Shown here: piece after piece, positions 54,187-62,337 of the stretch
How positions within the stretch are numbered: the first letter of the stretch is position 1
Layout: each line of letters opens with the position of its first letter
Origin: Flaviramulus_B aquimarinus
GTDB taxonomy: Bacteria > Bacteroidota > Bacteroidia > Flavobacteriales > Flavobacteriaceae
Direction of reading: 5' to 3'
Assembly: GCF_039543205.1 (NCBI RefSeq)
Contig: NZ_BAABJH010000002.1
Span: 124,001-188,000, forward strand
DNA length: 64,000 bases
Made by a program: the position numbers and the translations under genes
Notes under the pieces: model-generated
Seen by the model: the letters and a program-made list of their open reading frames with translations, nothing else
Databases searched by the model: none
What the model was told of the DNA's origin: nothing

Positions 54187-55125
54187 TTATAAATTTTCTA
54201 ATATTTTTTTAAGCACTAATTGCGCTGCATAGGTTCTATTGTTTGCTTGCTCGATAACTAATGAACTTTTGCTGTCTAAAACCGCATCTTCAACAACAAC
54301 GTTTCTTCTAACGGGTAAACAGTGCATGAATTTAGCATCGCCAATTTTATCTTTGGTTATCATCCAATTCGGGTCAGTATTATTTATTTTCCCGTAATCT
54401 TTATAGGAACTCCAGTTTTTTGTATATACAAAATCGGCATCTTTAAAGGCGTCTTCTTGATTATGGTAAATTGTTGTGTTTCCAGTTATTTCAGGATTTA
54501 AATCATAACCTTCTGGGTTAGCGATTACAAATTCTACATCCATTTTTTGCATAGCTTGTACAAAGCTATTAGCCACTGCATGCGGTAAGGCTTTTATATG
54601 TGGTGCCCAACTTAAAACCACTTTTGGCTTTGATACTTTAGCGTGTTCTGAAATGGTAATGGCATCTGTTAAACCCTGTAATGGGTGACCTGTAGCACTT
54701 TCCATGTTTACAATTGGTACGGATGCAAATTTCTTAAAGGCACTTAAAACCTGTTCGCTTTCGTCTTTTGCTTTATCGGTTAACGACGGAAATGCTCTTA
54801 CCGCTATAATATCACAGTATTGTGATACGACTGCCGCAGCTTCTTTAATATGTTCTGCGGTATTTCCATTCATAACTGTTCCATCTCCAAACTCAATACC
54901 CCAAGCATCACCCGATACATTCATGACTATAGGGTTCATTCCTAAATTTAACGCTGCTTTTTGTGTGCTTAAACGTGTTCGTAAACTCGAATTAAAAAAC
55001 AATAAGCCTAATGTTTTGTTTTTTCCTAAGTTTACATCTTTTAAATGATTTGTTTTCAGCGCTTTAGCTTCGTCAATCCAAGAATTGATGTTATCTATAT
55101 CGTTTATGGATGTGTAATTCTTCAT
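54187..55125 (-). CDS. N-acylornithine carbamoyltransferase (N-succinyl or N-acetyl)
   Basis: A 312-residue transcarbamylase: carbamoyl phosphate site SSLRTRLSTQ, SATGHPLQGL, and HCLPVRRN in place of the HCLP ornithine pattern of ArgF. WAPHIKALPHAVANSF and NPEGYDLNP resemble the Bacteroides succinylornithine enzyme. The pathway therefore carbamoylates an acylated ornithine, giving N-acyl-citrulline. The residue in front of EHIKEAA is Ala, so neither known specificity residue is clearly present. Confidence 0.9.
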   Translation of the reverse strand: MKNYTSINDIDNINSWIDEAKALKTNHLKDVNLGKNKTLGLLFFNSSLRTRLSTQKAALNLGMNPIVMNVSGDAWGIEFGDGTVMNGNTAEHIKEAAAVVSQYCDIIAVRAFPSLTDKAKDESEQVLSAFKKFASVPIVNMESATGHPLQGLTDAITISEHAKVSKPKVVLSWAPHIKALPHAVANSFVQAMQKMDVEFVIANPEGYDLNPEITGNTTIYHNQEDAFKDADFVYTKNWSSYKDYGKINNTDPNWMITKDKIGDAKFMHCLPVRRNVVVEDAVLDSKSSLVIEQANNRTYAAQLVLKKILENL

Positions 55126-55131
55126 TCTTTT

Positions 55132-55896
55132 TTATCTTATTTTGGTAAACGGCACTTTGTTTTCGAAAGCATTTACAATAAAATTATCTTCCAATCCGTT
55201 TACAATCCACGTTTCTATATTTGCCTTTTTTGTTACTGATGCGGCTTCAATTTTTGATTGCATGCCTCCACTACCGTGTGATGATTTTGTATTCACCACT
55301 TGCTTTTGTAATTCATTAAAATCTGTAACTTCTTCTATGGTTTTCGGCACATGATCTTCCATTGACGCTTTTGTATAAATTCCATTGGTATTGGTGGCTA
55401 TTATAAACAAATCTACTTCTAAAAGTGATGCTGTTAAAGCGCCTAATTTATCATTATCTCCAAACTTAATTTCATCTGTGGCTACGGTATCGTTTTCATT
55501 AATTATTGGAATATAATTATTATTAACTAATACATTTATAGTGTTTACAATATTGATTTTACTCTGCTCCTTTTCAAAATCTGAATAGGACAACAAACAT
55601 TGTGAGGTTAACAAACCAAGCTCTCTAAAAGTTTCTTGATAAATTCTTATAAGATGCGGCTGACCGATTGATGCCAATGCTTGTTTTACAAAAATCTCTT
55701 TACGTTTACTTTCCAATTTAACAAACTGTTTTGCAACGGCTATAGCTCCCGAACTTACAATTATAAACTCGCAGGTATCTTGAAGTTTTGCTATTTGATT
55801 AGCTATATCCTCAATCTTACCTCTAGAAATATTATCGGTTTCTTTGGTCAGAGTATTTGAGCCAATTTTAAGTAAAATACGTTTCTTTTTCTGCAT
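55132..55896 (-). CDS. proB: Glutamate 5-kinase
   Basis: First step of proline synthesis. LKIGSNTLTKET, VSSGAIAVAKQFV, ENDTVATDEIKFGDND and SHGSGGMQSKIEAA are the family blocks. At 254 residues it is the short form without the C-terminal PUA domain. I start at ATG 55896, just after the proA stop; a longer frame would run into proA. Confidence 0.94.
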   Translation of the reverse strand: MQKKKRILLKIGSNTLTKETDNISRGKIEDIANQIAKLQDTCEFIIVSSGAIAVAKQFVKLESKRKEIFVKQALASIGQPHLIRIYQETFRELGLLTSQCLLSYSDFEKEQSKINIVNTINVLVNNNYIPIINENDTVATDEIKFGDNDKLGALTASLLEVDLFIIATNTNGIYTKASMEDHVPKTIEEVTDFNELQKQVVNTKSSHGSGGMQSKIEAASVTKKANIETWIVNGLEDNFIVNAFENKVPFTKIR

Positions 55897-55898
55897 TA

Positions 55899-57092
55899 TT
55901 ATCGTGTTTGTCCATGTCCATGAACGTACCATTTATTTGTTACTAAATGCTGTAAACCTATTGGTCCGCGTTGGTGCAATTTATCTGTACTTATAGCTAA
56001 CTCGCCACCTAATCCCAACTGACCGCCATCTGTAAAACGTGTTGAGGCGTTATGATATACTGCTGCGGTGTCTACATTTTCCATAAACAACTTGGCTTCC
56101 TCTTGATCTATTGTTACAATAACTGATGAATGTCCGCCAGAGTAGGTGTTTATCATAGCAATAGCATCTTGATTAGATGCAATTTCACCAATAAGAATTT
56201 TATAATCTAAAAACTCTTCATACCAAATGTCATTGGAGGTAATAGCTTCTACACTATGGTTTTTTGATATGGTTTCATCTCCTAGAACTTCAATTTTAAA
56301 TGCTTTTAATTTTGAAATTAGCGTTTTTACAAATTCACTTTTATTCGGAAGGTTTTCATCTATTAAAACCTTATCTACCGCATTACATGCCGATATTTTC
56401 GACTTTCCGTTCATAATCACATCTATAGCGATATCTATATCGGCGGCCTCGTGCACATACACAAAGTTATTCCCACGACCGCTAATAATTACTGGACATG
56501 TGGCGTGTTGCTTTACAAAAGCTATTAAACGCTCGCCACCTCTTGGCACTATTAAATCTACTTTTTGAGATGGTTTTTCTAAGAATGCTTGTGTTTCTGT
56601 TCTATTGAATTTTAGATATTCAACCCAATCGGCTGAAGCTTCATGGTCTTTCAATGCTTGATGCCACAATTCAACAATTTTTAAATTTGAACGTAACGAT
56701 TCTTTACCGCCTTTTAGTAATATTTTATTTCCTGATTTAAAAGCTATACCTGCGGCTTCAACAGTTACATCTGGACGTGATTCATAAATAATCATTACTG
56801 TTCCAAACGATGCTGTTTTGTTATACACTTGCATACCGTTGTCGTGGTTAAAACTAAATCGTTCCACACCAACAGGATCTTCTTGCGATGCTAAATGTGT
56901 TACGGATGTTATCATTTCATCCACTTTAGAATTATCGACTTTTAAACGATCATACATGGAAATATCATCACCACTATACCCTTCTAAATCTAATTTATTA
57001 ATATTGATTAGCGCCTGACGTTCTTGTTCTAAAAGAACAGCCATTTTAAGTAAAACCGCATTTCTTTTTTCTATGGATAGTAAAGTATTCAT
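55899..57092 (-). CDS. proA: Glutamate-5-semialdehyde dehydrogenase
   Basis: Reduces glutamyl 5-phosphate to glutamate semialdehyde. IYESRPDVTVEAAG, LKGGKESLRSN, the catalytic Cys in SACNAVDKVLID, and GPIGLQHLVTNKW are seen. I use ATG 57092 (MNTLLSIEKR), giving 397 residues; an upstream TTG overlaps the argD stop. proA and proB are embedded in the arg operon. Confidence 0.95.
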   Translation of the reverse strand: MNTLLSIEKRNAVLLKMAVLLEQERQALININKLDLEGYSGDDISMYDRLKVDNSKVDEMITSVTHLASQEDPVGVERFSFNHDNGMQVYNKTASFGTVMIIYESRPDVTVEAAGIAFKSGNKILLKGGKESLRSNLKIVELWHQALKDHEASADWVEYLKFNRTETQAFLEKPSQKVDLIVPRGGERLIAFVKQHATCPVIISGRGNNFVYVHEAADIDIAIDVIMNGKSKISACNAVDKVLIDENLPNKSEFVKTLISKLKAFKIEVLGDETISKNHSVEAITSNDIWYEEFLDYKILIGEIASNQDAIAMINTYSGGHSSVIVTIDQEEAKLFMENVDTAAVYHNASTRFTDGGQLGLGGELAISTDKLHQRGPIGLQHLVTNKWYVHGHGQTR

Positions 57093-57103
57093 TTTTTTAG
57101 TTT

Positions 57104-58258
57104 TCAATTCGCTATAACATTATTTTCAACCTCGGTTAAAGCTTCAATTAAGGCTTCAAAAAATTGGTTTATATGATCTTTGCCAACTGTTAATGGGGGT
57201 AGAATTCTCAATAATTTTTTATTTGATGCGCCTCCTGTAAAAATATGATGATTGTAAATTAATTTCTTTCTGAGTTCACCAACTTCAAAATCAAATTCCA
57301 ATCCTAACATCAGCCCTCTTCCTTTAATATTTTTTATCTGTGGAATTGTTTTTGCCAACTTGATAAAATACTCAGACATGACATTAACATTGTCCATTAA
57401 ATGTTGATCTTCTATAACATTTAAAACCGACAATCCTGCTGCACAAGCCAAATGATTTCCGCCAAAGGTTGTTCCCAGCATACCAAATTTGGCTTCTATT
57501 TTTGGATGAATTAAAATGCCACCAATCGGAAAACCATTGCCCATGCCTTTAGCTATTGAAATGATATCTGGTGTAACATTATAATGTTGAAAGGCAAAGA
57601 ATTTGCCTGAACGTCCGTAACCAGATTGTACTTCATCGGCAATAAACATAGTATTGTTGGCTTTGCATAATTTATCAACGGTTTCAAAAAACTCGGTTGT
57701 TCCCTGGTCTAAGCCTCCCACACCTTGAATAAACTCAACAATAACAGCACAAACATCACCCTTTTCTAACTCTTTTTTTACGCCTTCAATATCATTCAAA
57801 GGCAATATCGTTACTTCTTGTTGCGCATTAATTGGTGCTATTATGTTTTTGTTATCGGTTGCTGCTACTGCGGCTGATGTACGTCCATGAAACCCATTAT
57901 CGAATGCTACAACACGTGTTTTTCCTGTTTTAAATGATGCTAATTTTAGAGCATTTTCATTAGCTTCAGCACCTGAATTACATAAAAAGAGCTCGTAAGC
58001 TGCGCAACCGGAAAGTTGTTCTATTTTATTGGCTAACTCGACTTGTAACGGATTTTGAACGGCATTAGAATAAAACCCTAATACGGCCACTTGATTAGAA
58101 ACGGCTTCAACATATTTTGGATGTGCATGCCCAATAGAAATTACGGCATGTCCACCATAAAGGTCTAAATATTCGGTTCCTTTATCGTCATAAACATAAA
58201 TACCTTTACCCGAAACAGGCGTAACATTATATAGTGGATAAACATTAAATAACGGCAT
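57104..58258 (-). CDS. argD: Acetylornithine (N-acylornithine) aminotransferase
   Basis: A 384-residue class III aminotransferase with GHAHPKYVEAV, SGAEANENALKLA, DEVQSGYGRSG and the PLP Lys in SIAKGMGNGFPIGG. In context it makes N-acylornithine from N-acylglutamate semialdehyde. Ornithine aminotransferase (RocD) is a close relative, which could also link to proline through the pro genes in the same operon. Confidence 0.92.
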   Translation of the reverse strand: MPLFNVYPLYNVTPVSGKGIYVYDDKGTEYLDLYGGHAVISIGHAHPKYVEAVSNQVAVLGFYSNAVQNPLQVELANKIEQLSGCAAYELFLCNSGAEANENALKLASFKTGKTRVVAFDNGFHGRTSAAVAATDNKNIIAPINAQQEVTILPLNDIEGVKKELEKGDVCAVIVEFIQGVGGLDQGTTEFFETVDKLCKANNTMFIADEVQSGYGRSGKFFAFQHYNVTPDIISIAKGMGNGFPIGGILIHPKIEAKFGMLGTTFGGNHLACAAGLSVLNVIEDQHLMDNVNVMSEYFIKLAKTIPQIKNIKGRGLMLGLEFDFEVGELRKKLIYNHHIFTGGASNKKLLRILPPLTVGKDHINQFFEALIEALTEVENNVIAN

Positions 58259-58259
58259 G

Positions 58260-59054
58260 TTAATTCTTTTTTAATTGATTAATTTTTTCAAATGATGCAT
58301 TAATTCCTTTGATTAATGATGAACTTAAACCTTGGTGTTCCATTTCATTTAAACCTTCAATAGTACAACCACTTGGCGTTGTTACACGGTCAATTTCTTC
58401 CTCAGGATGCCTTCCGGATTCTTTTAACAAACTAGCAGCGCCATAACAGGTTTGCAATGCCAATTCATGTGCTTCATGTGCTTCAAAACCTAACTGAATA
58501 GCACCTTGTGTTGTTGCTCGGACCAAACGCATCCAAAAAGCTATACCACTGGCACAAATTACGGTGGCTGCTTGTATTTGCTCTTCTGGAATAACCATAG
58601 TTGTTCCTAATTGGTTAAAAATATCTTTTGCCAGTTCTATTTTATCTTGCGCTTTATCATTTGCTGCTAAGCATGTCATAGATTTACCTATAGAAATGGC
58701 CGTATTTGGCATGACCCTAATGATATTCTTATCGCTACCAATACTATTTTCTATCTTAGAAATTTCAAAACCAGCTGCCACTGACATCACCACATGGGAA
58801 CTCGTAATTAGGGAAGAAACACTTTCCAAAACTTTATCTATATGTCGCGGTTGCAAGGCAAAAATCACGATGTCTGATGACTCTACCGCTAAAACATTAT
58901 CGTTAGTAATAGTAACATAATTCTCATTTTCAAAAGCTTTTACTGCCGATGTATTTTTATCACTCAGATATAATGATGTAAATGACTTATTTGCAATAAG
59001 ACCTTTGGCTATTGAACTTCCTAAATTCCCTGTTCCTATAATGGCTATTCTCAT
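58260..59054 (-). CDS. proC: Pyrroline-5-carboxylate reductase
   Basis: Reduces P5C to proline. The 264-residue protein has the Rossmann motif IIGTGNLGSSIAKGL, RVMPNTAISIGKSMT, and the C-terminal TTPSGCTIEGLNEME. It lies one base upstream of argD and 12 after argC, completing the proline pathway inside the arg operon. Confidence 0.94.
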   Translation of the reverse strand: MRIAIIGTGNLGSSIAKGLIANKSFTSLYLSDKNTSAVKAFENENYVTITNDNVLAVESSDIVIFALQPRHIDKVLESVSSLITSSHVVMSVAAGFEISKIENSIGSDKNIIRVMPNTAISIGKSMTCLAANDKAQDKIELAKDIFNQLGTTMVIPEEQIQAATVICASGIAFWMRLVRATTQGAIQLGFEAHEAHELALQTCYGAASLLKESGRHPEEEIDRVTTPSGCTIEGLNEMEHQGLSSSLIKGINASFEKINQLKKN

Positions 59055-59066
59055 GACTTTGATTTT

Positions 59067-60044
59067 TTAAAAATAGGTTGCTTTTAATTGTACTCCTGTT
59101 GTTTCTTCCAATCCAAACATTAAATTCATGTTTTGAATGGCTTGCCCTGATGCGCCTTTTAAAAGGTTATCTATAACACTTGTAATTAATAATTTACCGT
59201 TATGTTTGTGTAAATGCATTAAACATTTATTAGTATTTACGACTTGTTTCATATGTAAGAAATCATCTGATACAAATGTAAATTCAGCGGTTGCATAAAA
59301 TGCTTTGTAAATGATTTTTGCTTCTTCAACCGTTCCTTCAAAATCGGTGTATATGGTTGCGAATATCCCTCTTGAAAAATTACCTCTATTTGGCATAAAA
59401 ATAATTTCTGATGAAAAATCATTTTGCAACTGATTTACGGACTGATTGATTTCCCCTAAATGCTGATGTGTAAATGGTTTATAATATGAAAAATTATTAT
59501 CTCTCCAAGTATAATGTGTTGTTGCTGATAATGATGTTCCGGCTCCAGTTGCTCCGGTTACGGCATTTATATGCACATCGTTTTTCAACAATCCTTTTTC
59601 TGCTAAGGGCAATAGCCCTAATTGAATGGCTGTTGCAAAGCAGCCTGGATTAGCAATATAATTAGCCGTTTTAATGGCTTCTCTTTGTAATTCTGGTAAG
59701 CCATAAACAAATGTTTTTCCATTAAAAACCTTATCTGCTTCTAACCTAAAATCGTTTCCTAAATCAATGATTTTTGTATGTTCGGAAAAGGTGTTAGCCA
59801 ATAAAAACTTAACGGAATTCCCATGACCTAAGCATAAAAACAAAACATCTACTTCTGGGTTTACGGTATCGGTAAATTCTAAATCCAAACTTCCCACTAA
59901 ATCTTGGTGCACTTTACTAATGAGGTTTCCAGCATTGGATGTACTGAATACAAAATTAATTTCAGTCTCAGGGTGGTTAATTAATAATCTAATTAATTCG
60001 CCAGCCGTATATCCTGCGCCTCCTATAATTCCAACCTTAATCAT
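59067..60044 (-). CDS. argC: N-acetyl-gamma-glutamyl-phosphate reductase
   Basis: NADPH-dependent reduction of N-acylglutamyl phosphate. GIIGGAGYTAGELIRLL is the cofactor site and NPGCFATAIQLGLLPL holds the catalytic Cys; PFTHQHLGEI supplies the His. The 325 residues are usual. It starts three bases after argG. Confidence 0.95.
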   Translation of the reverse strand: MIKVGIIGGAGYTAGELIRLLINHPETEINFVFSTSNAGNLISKVHQDLVGSLDLEFTDTVNPEVDVLFLCLGHGNSVKFLLANTFSEHTKIIDLGNDFRLEADKVFNGKTFVYGLPELQREAIKTANYIANPGCFATAIQLGLLPLAEKGLLKNDVHINAVTGATGAGTSLSATTHYTWRDNNFSYYKPFTHQHLGEINQSVNQLQNDFSSEIIFMPNRGNFSRGIFATIYTDFEGTVEEAKIIYKAFYATAEFTFVSDDFLHMKQVVNTNKCLMHLHKHNGKLLITSVIDNLLKGASGQAIQNMNLMFGLEETTGVQLKATYF

Positions 60045-60047
60045 ATC

Positions 60048-61223
60048 TTAAGAATTTACTTGTCTATATATTTTATTTTGATTCCCAATAATTTTGATGA
60101 ATCCTTTAGCATCATCTGCCGTCCATGCTTTGTTTTCTTCACCATAAGTACTAAACTTACTAGACATTAAATCATGGTTAGAAACAATGCCATCTAAAGA
60201 AAAATGATAAGGCTTTAAAGTAACTACAACATTACCAGAAACCATCTTTTGAGAACTTTGCAAAAAAGCTTCAATATCTCTCATTACAGGGTCTAAATAT
60301 TGCCCTTCATGCAAATGCATTCCGTAGAAACTAGACAAATACTCCTTATGCTGTAACTGCCATTTTGTTAAGGTGTGTTTTTCTAATAAATGATGTGCTT
60401 TTACTATAATTAAAGCAGCTGCGGCCTCAAAACCAACACGTCCTTTAGTACCAACAATAGTATCACCAACATGTATATCTCTACCAATGGCGTAAGCAGA
60501 AGCAATATCATTTAATTTCTCAATATTAACTTCAGGAGCATTTTCTTCACCATTTAAAGCAATAAATTCACCATTTTTAAAAGTCAACGCTACTTTTTCT
60601 TCACCATCTTTTTCTAATTGAGATGGATAAGCTTCATTTGGTAAAGGTTTTTCAGACTCTAAAGTTTCAACGCCTCCAACACTTGTTCCCCAAAGGCCTT
60701 TATTAATAGAGTATTTTGATTTTTCCCAAGGCATATCAATACCTTCTGATTTTAAATAATCTATTTCTTCTTGCCTTGTTAATTTTTGATCTCTAATTGG
60801 TGTAATAATTTTTATGTTTGGCGCCAATGTTTGAAAAATCATATCGAAACGCACCTGATCATTTCCTGCTCCTGTACTGCCGTGTGCAATATATTCTGCA
60901 TCTATACTTTTAGCATATTCAATAATTTCAATAGCTTGAATAATACGCTCTGCACTAACAGAAAGTGGGTATGTACTGTTTTTCAATACATTTCCAAATA
61001 TTAAATATTTTACAACTTTTTGGTAAAAGGTTGCAACTGCATCAATGTTTTTATATGTTGAAACACCCATTTTATAGGCATTACTTTCTATATGACCAAT
61101 TTCTTTTTTAGTAAATCCTCCTGTGTTTACACTTACGGCATGGACATCGTAGGTTTTTGATAAACTTACTGCGCAATATGAGGTGTCTAAACCTCCACTG
61201 TATGCTATGACTAACTTTTTCAT
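60048..61223 (-). CDS. argG: Argininosuccinate synthase
   Basis: Joins citrulline and aspartate using ATP. The P-loop-like AYSGGLDTSYC, GSTGAGNDQVRFD, and NKGLWGTSVGG-type block are characteristic. At 391 residues it is a standard type I enzyme. It is the second gene of the operon, 41 bases after the GNAT gene. Confidence 0.95.
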   Translation of the reverse strand: MKKLVIAYSGGLDTSYCAVSLSKTYDVHAVSVNTGGFTKKEIGHIESNAYKMGVSTYKNIDAVATFYQKVVKYLIFGNVLKNSTYPLSVSAERIIQAIEIIEYAKSIDAEYIAHGSTGAGNDQVRFDMIFQTLAPNIKIITPIRDQKLTRQEEIDYLKSEGIDMPWEKSKYSINKGLWGTSVGGVETLESEKPLPNEAYPSQLEKDGEEKVALTFKNGEFIALNGEENAPEVNIEKLNDIASAYAIGRDIHVGDTIVGTKGRVGFEAAAALIIVKAHHLLEKHTLTKWQLQHKEYLSSFYGMHLHEGQYLDPVMRDIEAFLQSSQKMVSGNVVVTLKPYHFSLDGIVSNHDLMSSKFSTYGEENKAWTADDAKGFIKIIGNQNKIYRQVNS

Positions 61224-61264
61224 TCTGACTTATATTATGGCTTCGCTTTGCGAAAATTGTATTA

Positions 61265-61888
61265 TTATTTTTTTTCTTTTTTCAACAACAAAGATTGCTT
61301 TATTCGTTTTAAACGTGCAAACACTTTTTCTTTGATTGGCTTTATCTCATCTTTTTTAACTTTAGAATCATATAGCATGCCTGTGCATAAACACATTTTT
61401 CTATTGGTTCTCGTTAAAACATCATAGTTTTTACATGTTTGGCAACCATCCCAAAATGTTTGATCATCTGTTAATTCTGAAAATGGGACTGGTTTATAAC
61501 CTAAGTCACTATTCATCTTCATAACTGCTGGCCCTGTAGTAATACTAAATATTTTAGCATTTGGAAATTTATTTTTAGAATGCTCAAAAACTTTATGCTT
61601 AATTTTTTTAGCTAATCCTTTTCCTCTATAGTTTGGATGTACTATTAACCCAGAATTAGCCACAAATTTTCCATGACCCCATTTTTCTATATAACAAAAC
61701 CCAGCAAAATTATTACCGTCTAAAGCGATAATTGCATTACCGTTTTCTATTTTTTTGGTAATATATTCTGGTGTTCGTCTAGCAATACCAGTACCTCTAA
61801 CTTGTGCAGACTCAGAAATGACATCACAGATTTCCTGTGCGTACTTAAAATGGTTTTCACCTGCTATTATTACATTTATGTTTTTCAT
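61265..61888 (-). CDS. GNAT-family N-acyltransferase, candidate N-acylglutamate synthase
   Basis: A 207-residue GNAT protein. The acyl-CoA pyrophosphate loop is in NYRGKGLAKKIKHKVFE. A Cys-rich stretch (CQTCKNYDVLTRTNRKMCLC) near residue 165 looks like a metal-binding knuckle, which is unusual for GNATs. It is the first gene of the arg operon, which has argB, argC, argD and argE but no other enzyme for the first step, so it most likely acylates glutamate (with acetyl- or succinyl-CoA). Confidence 0.82.
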   Translation of the reverse strand: MKNINVIIAGENHFKYAQEICDVISESAQVRGTGIARRTPEYITKKIENGNAIIALDGNNFAGFCYIEKWGHGKFVANSGLIVHPNYRGKGLAKKIKHKVFEHSKNKFPNAKIFSITTGPAVMKMNSDLGYKPVPFSELTDDQTFWDGCQTCKNYDVLTRTNRKMCLCTGMLYDSKVKKDEIKPIKEKVFARLKRIKQSLLLKKEKK

Positions 61889-62050
61889 AAACTAAACTAG
61901 TTTATAAATAAATTTAAAATTGAATATTTGTTGTCTGTTGTTTGAATCCAGATAATATGACTTTAAACTTTATAAAGTGATGTTTAAAAAAAGTTTAAAA
62001 TGGATTCTTAGCTCTCGGGGAAGTAGGGCACACCTACTCCAAAAATAAAA

Positions 62051-62158
62051 TTAGACCCCCAAGGGGCGACGAAAGCGACGTGAAGGAATAACAACGTTTT
62101 CTAAATTGTTCAAGAATTGAACCTTAACTTCTGTAAAATAATTATTTGCCGTTTTCAT
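62051..62158 (-). CDS. Possible Arg-rich leader peptide of the arg operon
   Basis: A 35-codon ORF (ATG 62158, TAA 62053-62051) ends in SRRFRRPLGV: four Arg codons in five, all CGT or CGC, just before the stop. It lies between a plausible promoter and the GNAT gene, 163 bases before that start. A stem-loop AGTAGG/CCTACT follows at 62038-62022, but without a T-run, and I find no clear intrinsic terminator. The Arg codons lie in a C/G-rich patch that may be a dispersed repeat, so chance is a real alternative. Confidence 0.4.
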   Translation of the reverse strand: MKTANNYFTEVKVQFLNNLENVVIPSRRFRRPLGV

Positions 62159-62210
62159 AATATTAACTCTAAATCGTCGGCTTTTAGCCCCTTTCGTTAA
62201 TTAAATAATG

Positions 62211-62242
62211 CAATATTACACAAAAAATGCCAAGTAGCACAA
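62211..62242 (-). promoter_or_regulatory. Possible promoter of the arg operon
   Basis: TTG (62242-62240), 21 bases, then TAATATTG (62218-62211), one mismatch to TAnnTTTG. The transcript would start about 45 bases before the Arg-rich leader ORF. The rest of the 449-base gap 61889-62337 holds that ORF, a C/G-rich patch (about 62005-62080), an AT-rich inverted repeat TTTAAAC/GTTTAAA (61962-61988), and an A-tract/T-tract stretch (62252-62282) that may end the gapN transcript. Confidence 0.45.
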
Positions 62243-62337
62243 GAGATGTTTTAAAAAAAAAATTCTTTTGCCTTTTTTTTAAAATTCTTTAGTTTTAATC
62301 ATTAATATGACAACCTATAAAGGGCATCATATATAAT

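Noticed and set aside
55896..55932. A real 34-base overlap of proB with proA
   Set aside because: It comes from an extended start (MVRSWTWTNTII); the conserved proB start is the ATG at 55896, just after the proA stop.
61904..61950. ArgR boxes before the GNAT/arg operon
   Set aside because: I looked for TNTGNATWWWWATNCANA-like palindromes and found only partial AT-rich matches.
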